A stretch of DNA of 64,000 bases from Watersipora subatra (lineage: Eukaryota > Bryozoa > Gymnolaemata > Cheilostomatida > Watersiporidae), in assembly GCF_963576615.1 (NCBI RefSeq), contig NC_088717.1, positions 58,702,749-58,766,748 on the forward strand, read 5' to 3'. The position numbers were made by a program, and so were the translations under genes. Positions 48,723 to 63,700 of this stretch are shown piece by piece (position 1 is the first letter of the stretch; each line of letters opens with the position of its first letter). Under the pieces are notes generated by a model, which had not been told where the DNA came from, did no database searches, and saw nothing but the letters and a program-made list of their open reading frames with translations.

Positions 48723-51700
48723 ATGGCAAACTTGAATCGGCAGAGCTTTGGTGATAGGGGTAGTGGAGCTGAATACATTGGCCCCATTCATATACCCAGA
48801 TCACAAGAGCGTGGTCAGGGTGAAAACAATACAAAACCAATGATTCTTACAGGTATGAAGTATACTGCCCTTTTGAAGACCACAGTTGAAAGTGTATTTT
48901 TTTGTTTCTTTTGCTCATTAAAAGTGCTTGCATTAGATTACGTACAACCATTCATACTTTCTTTCAGTTTTGTGGCAATGTTTTATGATCTATTCGTGTT
49001 TTGTTTGCTTTCATTGATTATGAAAGTATAAAATTGCATTTGTTTGCTTTCATATTGACACAGTTTTACACTGTGTTGTTGGTTTTTCTGTTCTTATGAC
49101 CAATGTCTGCCAGATAAGTATTGAAAGTTTGTCCATTTTTTTCTTAGCAAATACAGGATTTGAAGTTGCAGCTCAAGTTTCACAAACCAACAATACTCAG
49201 CAAAAATTACCACCTGGAGTGGAGAAGCCAGGGCCTCGCCCTGCGGTGCCTATAGAGTCGGCAGAATACCGACAGTGGTATGAGAAGTGGTATGCATACA
49301 GTCAGGCCACCGGTGATATGAGTTATGAAGAAGTGCAAACTATGGATGTCAGCTCTCAGTCTTCACATGATACAGCTGAGTCACTAAGTGCAAGTGCCAG
49401 TTGGAGCCAGGAAAGTCAGCAATATTACTCCAGCAATGATAAGCCGTATCCTTTGGATTCTGGGCAACAATTGAATCAATCATCAAACTTGTTGTTGCAA
49501 GGTAATCACAGCTCATCCGGTGAAACCACTCATCACGGCCATCAAATGACTTTTGTGACTTCGTCTCATGTGAGGCAAGGTGACTGGAATAATGCTAGAG
49601 CAAACGTAGTCGGCAACCCAGCTCAGTCGCCATATAATGAGAAGCAAACTGAGTGGCAAAAAAATATGGATACTCAATATCAAACTGCTGAGTCTGCTAG
49701 TCATAATCATGTCAGTCTGCATAATCAGTTTTCTGCGCAATCTGCACAAAAATATTCTAGTGCTGACCCAACATTTCCACCTAATGAACATACAAGTGGG
49801 AGAATGCCAAGGCATCAGTTTCAAGCGGGTCACAAATTAGGTGCGGTAGAACATTTTAGCAATACTTCAAACTGGCCCATTGACCACGAACTAGGTACTA
49901 ATCTATCAAATCAGTCTTTTGAAAGTGGATTAAATGCAGCTAAAGAGAGTGAAACTTTTCATTCAAGAAATGATGGAATCCAGAGTAAAAGTTTAAATCA
50001 AGGTGTGTACAATAGGCACAGTGCTGTGAAGATGGGAATTGATTCTGATAGGGGCCCAACTGTTCCAGAAAACATTGCTAGCAACTTGCGTACCAGCGAT
50101 ATGCCTCGTGGGTTTGAAACAGGCAGAGCTGAGTTTTTAGGCAGGCCACCTTTTCTTCCCAGCCAGAGCCACATAGGAAGGTCGCATGCTAATGATGCAA
50201 GCAATAGTTACACAAATGTAGGTTCAAATATGGGAAATAATCCTCAAAATCCAAGGCTGAATCGCTTTGTTTCCCAACCTGGAATGGAGAGGCCTTCATT
50301 GAGTAGTGCTAACATACGCACATCTTTAACCAGTAGCGAACACACAAATCAAAATTTTGCTTTCCAAGCACAGGTTCGAGGTCTTGCTCCAAGAGTAGCC
50401 AGCAATACAAATGCAATACACAGCAATAGTGTGTTGAAACATGAAAGTGTGACTCAAGCTCTTGTTACAAATCAAAATAATTCTGATGGTAAAGGAGAAA
50501 ATGCAATGGTTGATGCGTTGAATCGAATGAAAAACACTCCAAATTCTCTTATGGCAAGCATGATGGGGAAGGAAGGTAATATTGACCAGTCAGCAATGAA
50601 CCGTATGATTGCTTCAGCCATGAAGAATGACCCTGTAGTTGTTCAAGGGCTGATTGGTAAAATGGCATCCGGTACAATGGATCCTAAGGATATGACAAAT
50701 GCTGTCACTCAAATAATGCAAGCTGCAATTGGTAATCGGTCAATGACTATGCCAACAAACCCTACAGTACACCAGCAGCTTGATAATTCGATGATGGGTT
50801 CTTCTCGGCTTGCTTCACCCAGAAATGTTCGACCAATGATGAAGCCATCAATTCCTCCTAATATGCCCTTTAATCGTCCACCCATTCGCCAAGCAATGTT
50901 GGGGGAAAAATTTATGAACCGAGCGCCGATTGCGAGTAACCAGTTCACAAGAGGGCCTGTGAATAGCCATATTCGTGCCCATAAAGTTCCCATTAACACT
51001 GGCGTGCCACACAAATCCCCTTGGGTTGGTGATGAAAGTGATGCTTGGCAGACGCAGGGTCCTCCTAGCAAAAAGATAAAGACGGACAACCCAATCGCAG
51101 AATCAACTTTAGTATCGCCTGTAGGAAGGTAAGGCCCTAGTTGTAGTTGTACTGCCAAAGATTTCAGCGGCTTTGTTCTTACAGCCTTCCCTCTATTCTT
51201 TCCATCTGCTCATTTGGTGGGCGGTTCTATTATTTAAATGGGTGTTACTTTTCAAGATACTAGGATTTCATAGTTATGACATCATTTTGGAATGGTATTT
51301 CAAATAAATTATCTTGGAAGAATAATATCATGTATGTCTGTACATGAAGCTAGTTACTTGTTGCCAGGTAAGTTATTGCTAAAGGCACTTCTAAAATCTT
51401 TTGAAATGAATAACTTGACGTTTTACTTTATAGCAAAGTTCTATCTTTGCTTGCTGTCTGGTTTTACTTTTAGTTGAGTTGGATTGTTCCTTTGATGTGT
51501 AGTTATTTAGATTACCTGCTATTTCTTAATGACATCTTTTAACAAAACATAGCGTAGGTCACCTTTTTTTTTCGTTGTAAAACACCTCACACATACATAC
51601 ATGTATTATAACCCCAAGTTTTGTGAGAAGTTTCTAAGAGTTGCAAATAACACTCAATCGAATTAAAAGATTAATCATAGACATGTGACCTGAAGATGGC

Positions 51701-54700
51701 TCCGAACTTTTGAGCTAACTTGAGATCATTCAACTTCTATGTATGTGTCAAGGATGAATTGCTTAATATATGCGGCCAGTTGTTTTTCCAGAAGTATTAA
51801 GCAAATTAGTTGTATGCCATAGATGCCTATGGCTGTAACTTGCAATTATTTATTCTTTTTGTCCACTTACGGTGTCATTTTCTACCAACTTTCATCATCA
51901 TATTGTATGTCAGCTATTTCATATTCGGAGTTTTATATGTCACATTTATAGCATAAATCTCTAAAAAAATTAGGTTTTCAATTCAATATCTACAGCTTCA
52001 AAATATATGGCATGATACCATTGGGGCAACTAAGTGTCCCAACCTTATCACATAAGATTTCCGATACATGTATCTCAAAAAGGTAGGATCATAAAACTTT
52101 GAATCATCTTCTGGACGCAAAAATATGCAGTACACCTGAAACAAAAATTGCTGCAAGTTCTAAAACAAGGCTCGTTCAAGGTCTTATAAAATAGTGCTGA
52201 GTTGCATTAGGTCACATTGGTTAGGTGTCGTAATCAGTGATCAGTGCCTTTGACAAGGCAGATATATAGTAGACACTCCAGATTCTTATGTATAAGATAT
52301 GCCCTCCTTTATTTATCACCGATATATTACATAATCAAATCCAAGTCCAGACCTAGCATTTGTTGCATCATCTGGATATACTTTTGTCATACAATAGGTT
52401 TTAAATCTGTTGATTAACTTGATTTTTTTAAAAATTTTTGTTTATTAGGCTGCACGTTGTAAGCAGTTAAAAATCTCCACTTAACCCGAGCTGCCAAAAA
52501 TGCTACAATGAATAATGAGTTGCAATCCTTCCCGAGAAACTGACTAATGCTCGTTTAACATGTACTGATGTATTTGACACTGCCGAAATTTGACACTCGT
52601 AAACTAGATGCCATAGTTTAGTGATTACTTGCACCATTTAATTGAGTCTTTCCAATTTGGTTCAAGGATTTCATGCAATCAGTTAGTCTCCGTTATGTTA
52701 TACAGTATATTTGATGGTAAGATTCAATGGTCATACCTCGACATAAAAGTGTTTCAACGTACGAGAAATTTGAAATGCAAGCAAACTCTCGAGCAAATTT
52801 TTCCGTTGAGGTGCGAGACAAATTTGAGATACGGGCGTATGAGACGAATCACGACGCAAGGTGGATGAGTATGTGAGAGGCTACTTCAAAAACAGAATAG
52901 CTCGATCTTGTCGGATCAAATTGAAAAAGTTTATTAAAGGCTGATTAAAAGTGAAGGTGTAGGCGAGGCAAAAGGAGCCAAGCCCGAAGAAGATAATAAA
53001 GAAAAATTAAGACGAAGACAAAATTAATTTTAGTGTAAGACTAGATGAATGCCTGACGTTGCAGGGCAATAAATTAGTAATCTGGTTAGTAATCTTTACC
53101 AAAACAAGTGTCGTGTTTATAGATACTTACTAATCATTCCGTTACGTGTAGTGATTTACAGTGCTAGTTAATAACCCCAAGCGCCGTAAGCGTGAGTATT
53201 TTAACTGATGTATTGAATGTCTCTACTTTTAATAATTGCCAATCTCAGTTGGACACCTAGTCTAACGATTAAGCTAGCTGCCTCTAGATGTTCCAAGAAC
53301 AAATATAGTGCGTTACAGATTTTTCATTGTAAGATTTGATCGCTATAACTGGGTTCGGGGATAAAAATGAAAATACAAACGAACACCGAGATTTATATAT
53401 ACAGATTCGAACTTATTTTGTAAGCTAAATTTATCTGGGTTAGATTTGAAAATTGTCTGTTGTTTAGTGTCACAAAAGTAGCGGTACTGAACTTGTTGTT
53501 GTCAAGTTGGTCTCACACAGCCGTTAGCCGCTGCCATCAGTCTCGACGGTAAAAACTTCATATAGTACTGTACATAATGATGTTACATTTTATTGCTGAT
53601 CATGACTAGATAGGTATTTGTTATTTCGTGAGCGTAGGTGGTGAATTAGGACAATTGAAAACACATTTTTCCATCATAATATCCAGTTTTGAGGTAGTTT
53701 TTTTCAGAAGGTGAGAACGGATTCACTTATGTTTAACAATTTTATATAAGCAAATTTGATTTGAGATAGGGGAGACTTGACAGGCGAACTCGGTCCCGGA
53801 ATGCATTAAGTTTGTATGTCGAGGTATGACCGAACTGTTAATTTGCTAAATCATTCAAGCCTGGTTTTCAGCTTGATATTTTTTAGTTTCCTCGGTATGT
53901 TAGTTCAGGTAAACAAAACACATCCACGTGTTATAGTGACACATCTTATGGTTTACCATTTAAAGCTCCAGATGTTCTGCTCTTCAGCAAGTACAAAAAC
54001 AGCTTTGTTAGGCCATTTTATTTCTACAAAGGCCTGTATACTATAGTCACTAACTTTCTGTTTGAGACATTTGTATGAGCTGTTAGTAACTTGATTTATA
54101 AAAGTGTGGATAATTTTGGTTTTTGTCTTGAGGTAGTTCAAGCAAATTATTCGGATATCACAACCCATAATTCACACAAGTGTTGGTGCATTCATACATC
54201 TAGATTGTGCAGAAGTAGCCAGTGGTTCAATGAATTTTCTATAGATGCAATTACAAAATGATGGTAGTTGTTGACATTTATATCATTACATTGCACTACC
54301 TTTAGCTTGTTTTCCTGAAAACCATTTGAATCGATGTACGGAAAGGGGTTCATTATTAGTACTATCATGTCACTTTTTGTGCCTTTTGAGGTCATACTGG
54401 TCGAGTTGGTGGCACTGCGCCTCGACAAAGTTAACTTGATCTAGTCTACACACGGCAAATGTTTAGATTAACTACATTACACAGATTGATGAAACAAACA
54501 TCCAGATTCAAGTACAAAAGAAGTCTACTTAAAGAAAATATGGCAGCACACTACAAAGAGTTTTGGTGCAGTATCATCAAATTGACATTAAATTACTAGC
54601 CTGCTATATGAGAGGTTTTTTATTTTCGTTTTTAATATTTTTGTAGTACATGAACCAATTATCATAGTTTCAGATTGATATTTTTCCTTTCAATGTTATT

Positions 54701-57700
54701 CAGCCAATATTCATTTCAAGTTAACAAGCATGTAGCTTTCTTTACAAAGTCAATTTGGCCTTCCTATGCTATAATTATGATATGTTAGTCTGCACTATAC
54801 GAGTTGTTATTGAGTATATGAGTTATTTGTATTAAGTTATGTTTTTGAGTTATATGAGTTATTGCCCTTCCAAGTACAAGTACACCTCACTCCGAAAGGA
54901 GATAACTGTAAATAATTACTGCAATGCATTTTTACATCAAATTTTATTATCCATTCTTATCACATAGTACTGTTTTGATGTTTTGTTAGTAAGTGACACT
55001 GAAGGTCACATTTTTTAATCATAACCCAGTGTTATGCTACATGTTCCTAGTGTGAACCCTTTTAAAAAGGAAACATTTATGTGAGTTGTTTGCTGTTGAG
55101 CATTGACACTGAAAATCCATGGGCAGAGATTACTGTCCGAGTTGAGCTACCTGTGGTAAATGTAGTTACCAGCCCTTCTAATGTTGTTCAAAAAACAAGT
55201 GGTGTCCAATTGGGTACTTTCAATATCTTTTGTTCTCATGATTTACTAAAACAACTGTGAGACTTATTAATCACACTATCAATTATTTACAATTTTCAAG
55301 ATTTATGTAAGATATGTTAACCTGGGTGCTGTAGCCATGTTTGAGGACACATTTTTGGGAAACTGCATACCCTTCAAATGAAGTCATATGCCGACATTTT
55401 TTATTTTTGAGCTCGTATTAGCAATGCCTATACCAATTATAGGGCATTCCATGTTTTGAAAGGTGTTTAATAATGAAAAATATAAATTAAGATCAGTTTT
55501 ATGTTTAGTTGCATTGATTTTCAGTTTCCATAAAACCATCACAAAATTATTTTACACTGCAGTGTATCTTTCTTTAAATATTTCTAACATGTAATCATCT
55601 TGACCTGTAGCTTTTCATATCACACCGTTTTGTAGGCTTGAGCGTGTGTTATCATATAATTTTATACCTTACAGGATGAATTTATTCGCGGAGTTATATT
55701 TCGCGAAAATTGTCTTTTCACGCATATTCGCGGATGAATTTATTCGCGGCTGACAACTGCCACTCTCTAGGAAAAGTTAACTCTATTGCGGCTAATAATA
55801 GATATTCCTACGCATGCGCACACCACGTGTTCCGGTTTATATTTAGCTTACAACTGCGAGGTGATCATGATATTCTACGGTAAACATTTTTGCTGCGTCC
55901 AGAGGTTTTCACGATTATTCATCGCTTTGGAGGCCTTTGATAAGCCAACAACTTGTGGTAAGTAATGAGTTTTTTACATTTACTAAATTAGTTAAATTTT
56001 ACTTTGGTTCTTCGGTAAAACGCAATACTAATTTTTTCCATCCTTACCGCTTCATTATTTGTTTTAGTGTGAGAGAGATTTTTCATCATACACCGAAGAA
56101 CAATGATTGCAAGGGTGGTAGATGCCATTCTTAGAAGATCACCAATCATTCAGGGAGGTCTGGAAATTGAGGTTGAAGTGACCGCAGCTACTTACGAGAA
56201 GAATATATCTGTTTTTAAAAAAGGAATGAAAACGCCTTTACGAGCACAAATCTTTGGCCAACCGGTAGAACTTTGCAATAGTAAGCCACGAGGAGAGTTC
56301 TGATGATAACTTCCTTACCAGCCATGTAGTAGCGAGAGAATCGCCTTCAACACATACCCAAGACAGTGACAGCGACAGAGCTGCTATTACCAAAATAACT
56401 AGTCAGAAAGCACCATTACACGCTAGTATTCACATATCAAGAGTACCAGTTTAATTTTATAGCTAGACAAACGCCATATGGACTAAACTGTTTATATTTA
56501 CTCCATGCATCGTTTGTAAAATTTTATTTGTATTTGAAATATTTTATTTGTACACTCAAGTTTGTAATAAATTATAATACATCTATACATGAAATAAAAT
56601 ATATAATTTAATCATGTTTGCTACAGCGATATCAAGGAGTTGTCGATGAAGGGGTCTAGGTTGACTGGTTGCCTCTCTGCCAATATTCCTGCCTTGAATA
56701 TTATTACTACTTGTCTCTAGTTTTCGTAGTCAATCTGCAGTAAACACAAATAAGAAAAAATATTAACGAGTGTTGAGGAAGTACATGAACAATACCTGAA
56801 GTATTTGATGAAAGTGATCAGTTTTTAAACAAAAGAATTAACTAATGCAGATGATAATAGAAAAACGTATCTGCACTGCAAATCAAATACATACCATAAT
56901 GTCCAGATCAGAATCATGATCGTCCTTGACTTCGGTATTAGAGATTGATGGAGTTGATTCTAATGTAAAACGACGAGGAGAGCTTTTTTGCTATGCTGAA
57001 GCCATGCCGAATAACTTGTGAAAACCTTGAATAATTTTGTAAAGTTTGACGCAATGGCAATAAAGCTCGAAGCCTGGCGATGATTTTAAAGAAGTTTTGG
57101 AACTCGGCTACGTTTAGTACTTTTGCCTCGCGGCTATTTTCGCGTTGACGCCATTCTGCATATCTTGTGACAACTCGAATAATTTTGTAAATAAATGTGA
57201 TGCATTGCCAATGGTGTTAGCTCAAAGCTCAGGCAATGATTTTAAAAATGTTTTGGAACTCAATTATGTTTAGTATTTACATTAAAAACAAGGCTAGCGA
57301 CTAGTTTTAAATTTGATGCAGTAGTTATTCTCTCTTGTGATTAAAAATAGAACTAATTATTCACTGAATTTAATAATTCGCGGGATTGACTGTTCGCGAA
57401 ATCGCGAATTTTTATGACCAACGAATATTTTCATCCTGTAGGGTAGGTAGTAATCAATCGATACATTTAGATAATGACTAAAATTAACGCAGCAAAGCCC
57501 AACCTTTTTTTAAAGAAATTCACTTCCTCACTCGTTAACATGATCTTTTCATATCTATGGGTGTCATTGCATATTCAAAAACTCACTCCACTCTTGCCTT
57601 CACACTAGCTTGGGTCTAATACAAATCATTAGAGGGATAAGTACCGGAACCTTGTAATGATGGCTGCTATTATTTTTTACAGATTTTCATTAAATGCAAA

Positions 57701-60700
57701 TATGCTTGACTCGTACAAATTGAAGTCGAAATGTAGGTTTCAAGACACTGCAGTATTTGTTGATAATCGATCAAAGTGTGACCTATAATTGTTATAAGTT
57801 ATCATTCTTTAGCTTTCAATATCTGAGTCTACTCTGAAAATGGTGGGTCAGGTTTACAATTAAGAATCCATCATGTGTCTGCAATAAAACCAAATCCTCA
57901 TATTACTTACCCCTTACTAGCCAGCGATATATCCAAGTGTATCAAAATTATCATAAGCTGCAAATCTGTCTTGATTGTAATGTCTTGCCGTACCTAATAA
58001 ATGTTAGTAAGCATTTACTAGCTAACATGGCCAACATTGTCAAGAAACTTGTGGAAACTCTAGTGGACAGTGTGACAGCGAAGCAGGTGTCACCACGTGA
58101 TAGCTTGAGCTGTAGCAAGCCTTACTACCCTTTAGAACTAAACATATCTGTGCATTGTATTATAGCAGCTGTGAAACAGGAAATGATTATAATGTGATTC
58201 TACTTATGTAAGTTTTTTTGCAGCTCTAAACCAGCATCTCAGGTGCCAGCAGCTCACCATGTCACACCGGTAAGTGGTTCTCATCTTCGTTTCTTGCTAA
58301 ATGAGTTATGCGAGTGTTTATGGTATGGACATGCTTGCTCTTATTATAAAGAGTTTGTATAAAAGACCTATATATAAATAATTACATAATAATAGATATA
58401 TAATACTTGCACGGTTACATACCCGAGGCATCTTTCTTGATTTTTAGTTTATTCAAAATGGTAGGAGCTTTAAAAAATGTATAGGTAATGCAGAATTGGC
58501 TACCAAATATGAGTAGACGCTCCTATAACGTATGCGTCCTATAGCTTAAATTCTACATAACATAAATAATTTATGTGAAGTTTTTGCTTCGTACTATGTA
58601 AAGAATTCCATATAACGTAAAGTGTCAAGTTGGTGCAAATTTTCAAACATGATTTGATTAACGTAAATCTTTTAGCCCTAAAAATATCTTCATCTCTTCT
58701 ATCTAATCTCTTCTAATCTCTTCTATTTATCTTTATCTAATAAAAAAACTTTCTCTCTTGCTGCATTTAAGAGAGATTACATTGTATGAGGCTTTATTAT
58801 ATATACAGTAGGCGCTCCTACAACATTAATAATTCGTTCCAGGAATGTTTACGTTATACGGATTTTATATTATAAGAGCGGTAAAATACATGTAAAGCGC
58901 TTAATTTGTTCTAAGATCTTTCTAAACTCGCCCATTTCTGCATACAAAAAGGAAAAACTTGATTTAGCTTTTGTAATTTGTGGTCTGTACCATAACTGCA
59001 GCAATATTAGTTTGCATCGACAATTTCTATGATCAATTTCACTGGTTGTATAGACCATGATTGAGGTAATTTTACAATAAGTTGATGGAGAGCGCACACC
59101 TTCGACATTCATTTACAGCGATTTGATTATTTCATTTAAACAGCAACGTAAAAATAATAACAAATATTTTATACGTCTACAAGAAAGCAAAACAAAATCA
59201 CAAAAAATGGTACTACCTGTTCGTCGTCTATTTGTATCCAAGGGTCAAGTTAGGATAAAAAAGAACATTCAACTATACTCCAACGCGTGACATTCAGATT
59301 GGTGGACCGACGATGTAACACCTGCACCAATCAATCGCCTTTTGTATTTGTGAACAACTGCGCAGCTATCCTATTCTCTGTTTTGTCGGCACATCTGACG
59401 ATTTTTATTTCGAGAATTTTTTATGTGGGTAGCAAGCAAAACTTTGCATCATTTTTTTATGTCATCTGGAATTTATGTTATAATAGGTATACGTTATAGG
59501 AGCATCTACTGTACAAGTACCCTGGCAATATAGTTCGCCTTCACAGACCGTCAGATGTGTCGGCAAAGAACTGAAAGTGGGTGGGTGCGCAATAGTTCTG
59601 AAGTACTTCAACAAGCTGAGCTATTAGTGAAGGTGTTGGAGTGTCGATATACCAAGCTTAATGTCTCGAGTCTTAATCTAGTCGAAACTGTTCTTTTATC
59701 TATAACTTCGAACTCTGACGGCGGATGGATGGACAGTCAGGCAGACACCGCTCCTAATGTGTCTAGTAAAGCTACAGTATATTTTTGTTTTGCTTTAGAC
59801 CTGTAAAATATTTTGCTAAATTTTTTCTTTGCAAAATAAACATTACTGTTTAGAAAAAATGAAAGTACCGATGTAAATTGACATTGATGCTGTGCGCTCC
59901 CCTTAACTTAGCGTAAAATTATCATATTCATCAATGATAAACCAAGTAAAATTGGTAAAAAGTAAAAAAAAAACTTGTTTATACCAACCATTAATACTGC
60001 AGTTGCTGTACAGTCCTCAAATTAAAAAGGTGAAGTCCAGTTTTTTCCTTTTGGAAAAGCTAAATGAGTAAGTTTGGGAAGATCTTAGAAAGGATTAGGC
60101 AATTTATATGTGTTTTATTTTTGTATAACGTAAAATCACTATAACATAAACGTTTGTTTACGTTGTAAGATCGTCTACTGTATTTAGTAAACATTACTAT
60201 TATTGTTATTTTTGTCAAATAAAGTCCTCATGTGTTACAGGAACGGAACAATCTGCTTTTTATGGATCAGCTCAGGAAAGCAAAAAGAGGAGGCATGGAT
60301 GTTCGGAACATGCTCATTTTTTGTGAGGTAATGCATGACTTATCTCCGGTCAATCAGCAATCCCATCAATTCAGTTGTTAGTATATCATCTCAAATTGAA
60401 GATGAAATGCCATTTATGATATGCTACCATGTCAATAAATGGTGAGATCTACCATGGTTTATCTAAGAGCTTTCCTGTTTCTGAGGGCATTGACAGGTGC
60501 ATTAGCTAAATAGGACTAGTATGATGGTAGTCTCGTGAGCTGTTTGAGATGGGCACGTGTAATAACTATGGGCACAGTTATCCTTAGATGTTGAGTTAGG
60601 GGCAGGTGGCTGAGTGGATTAGATGGTGGTACACTTGGCCAGGAATCTGAACATCTAGGTTTGATTCCCGTGTCGTGCGATCTTTTTCCATGCAATCGTT

Positions 60701-63700
60701 TTTGCGTGGCTTCGAATGGAAACTCGAAGTCACCCAAAAAGTATGGCGCTTAGTATAGCAAAGAGCCAGTAGAGATTATTAAGCCTATCTCACTGCGAAG
60801 TGTTCAAATGTTTGCAAAGCCAGATTGTGATAATTGTTGCTTCTTTGATAATTTGTTCATTTTGTAATTTCCAGTTTTTAGTTATTTAACAAGTTGACAG
60901 TGTAAAAAGAACTGACTAGTGTTGTTAACATACATGGTAGATTAGGATATTCTGAACATTTATTTTTAATTCTCTTGTTTTTATCTGAGTGTGTTTTTTG
61001 TAGACATTTTTTATGCCGAGTGAAAAAGTGCTATGCAATTACATTACCAAGCCAAGAAAGTCAGAATGTTTTCTTCTGTTATTGTTGCATGAAAAATTTA
61101 GTGTCGTAGACAGCAACCTGATTCGCGTGAAATCACTGTTTAACGGAATTTACTAAAAAAATCTTGTAATTTTCCACACAAGATTGAGATCAGTTTTGGC
61201 TGAAGTGGGTTTTTTTTATATCAGCTGCTTCTGTTGTGACAGGCTCCACTGCAGTTAATTCTAAACTACAGTCTCTGTTTCAATTCATCTTTTAACACAA
61301 CTTAATACTTGTCTGGTTTTATTATTGTAAACAAATGTAAGCAATAGGCTACTAGGGAACCTACGTGGTGTCGAGTACCGCTGATACTTGCCGGCGCTGA
61401 TACTTGCCGGCGGGCAATTTTAGAGTTTAGTGCTGTTCAACATTTGTTAAGTGCCGCAAGCAAAACCTTCCCGAAATGTACTGTACAGTTGAAGGTCGGC
61501 ACTTTCGAAACGGCATGGCGAGCAGCCATTTTTATGTGATAATTAGCGATGCAGTTTTATGTGAACAAAAGCTGCCGAGCCTAGCGCCATAAGTGTTTTG
61601 CTGCGCGAGATTGCTGCCAGGGTCTCGCAGCCGATATGACGTATATTAAATATGCCTACTAAACAATTTTTGAACAGCATGCAGTTTAACTGTCATTGCC
61701 TTCAGCTATTTTACCACTGCATATATATGTGTTTTTATGATGATGGTTTTACGTGGCAAGATTTCGCTATTCAGATGTCTATGTGTGGCTTCAGCTATTG
61801 TTTTTAAGCTTATTTAGTAAATTAGCATTAAACTATCTCAGGCTTCATATTGGTTTTTTGGATGCATCTTACCTCTCAATGTCTGTTCTCTTGTGTGTCG
61901 TGTAGCACCATTACTATATACATATATTTTACTATAGTGGTGTGCGCCGCTCCTTTTTGCTGACTTCTCTTTGGTTTTGTAGTAAAACGTATTCCCAACC
62001 TGCGATGACCCATTGCAAACATTTGATAATGTATGTTACAGGCATATTGCGGCACCCATTGCAAACATTTGATAATGTATGCAACAGGCATACTGCGGCG
62101 CCTATTGCATAGTTGTGAATCCGATGTCTGTTTCATTTAGGCTATGCTTTACAGGTTTGTGATGATGTTTGGGGAGAGAAAGCGCATCCAGTCAATGACT
62201 ATGTGACGCATCATGTGTCATCTCCCGACCATTGCAAGGTAGGTGATTCTCTCCTTTAAATCTCATTTACTTCTTCTGTGGCGAAACATATGTATGTAAC
62301 CTCGATGCTTTTTACTTTCTTATACAGGGACTCATTGGCTGGCTGGATGTTCATCCCAACAAGAGATACCAGGTATGTCTTCTACCCAGTCTTCCTCTCA
62401 TTCATTCATTCTACCCAGTCGTCCTCTCATTCATTCATTCTACCCAGTATCTTACATATAATAGCAGATATCCAAGCAGCTTGATCACAAGCAGTCATCT
62501 GCCATGAGTTGGTCTTGGTCTGCCTTTATTTTAAACTCCTTTTAGCTTAATCTTTATAGCGGAGTCTAGGCCTTCTTTGATTTCACTTACCATCACCTAG
62601 TTGTGAATATAATAGTTGACATGAAAGCCAGTCTTGTTCCATTCTGTCTACATGGCCCAACCGTCTTAGAATCTTTTCAATAAGGATGTCAGCCATGATG
62701 ATATACCTGACCGTTTTACGATTTCTGTTAAGCAAACATTACTTTTTAGGAGATGCTGACTGTCCCTCCACACAAACCACGGTGTGATGCCAAAAAGTCA
62801 GCTCCTCTCAAGGAGAAACTGAAATACGCTTATTTCTGTGAGGTAACATTGTACATGCTCATTTCTGTGAGGTAACATAGTACTCGCTTATTTCTGTGAG
62901 GTAACATAGTACACGCTTATTTCTGTGAGGTAACATAGTACACGCTTATTTCTGTGAGGTAACATAGTACATGCTTATTTCTGTGCTACTTGTATGGTTC
63001 TGATAATTTCTGAATGCTCATCATCCTAAAGCTTGCTCACCTTCAGTAAAGTATCTTAGCCCTATAATTGGTCAATGTTTGCTATGTACATGTAAGTGTG
63101 TAAAACTGCTACAAGTCTGAATGTCCAGGTCTCGTGAGAGGTAGCAATTATCGGGGCTGTTAAAATGATGAGCTGGTTAGCTAGGAGGATGCTGTTAGAC
63201 CTAGCTTTATCTGTAGAGCTAATGGAGCTTTATCTGCGCAACAATTGAGGTTCTCATCCTGTTCTGGTTTAAAATGCACCCAAATAATTTTTTGATTTAA
63301 TAAACGTCAGTGATCTCATAAGCTGCATAGCTATTTACCTCACAAGCCTATTCGTTATATGCTTTCAATATATATTCTCTTATTAGAATTCATAATTGTC
63401 TTTAAGAAAGCTACCACAAAATTCGTAACAGATTTCTTTGGGATTTCACAGTTTCTATTTATTGACCTCAGCTCTAACCAATATACAAGGGTGTTTTTGC
63501 TATCATTGCAAATATTTACTCAAGTCTCCTGAGCTCAAAGAAAATGAATGGGTAACATGTGTTGCGATAATATTGCAGTTTCGTGTAAATCAGGCTGACT
63601 GTCTGGGTTTAAGCATAAATAGTCCAAAAAGACATCTATAAGCTCATTGCGCTTATAATGGTCTATTGATGGTTTGTAATGAACACTTGATTCATGAGCA

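Noticed and set aside
50709-51158. 149-codon minus-strand frame
   Set aside because: Lies opposite the large coding exon of gene D and has no recognisable features; an antisense shadow.
60600-60680. Functional tRNA-Leu/Ser gene
   Set aside because: A and B boxes are present, but the acceptor-stem halves do not pair; better explained as a SINE head.
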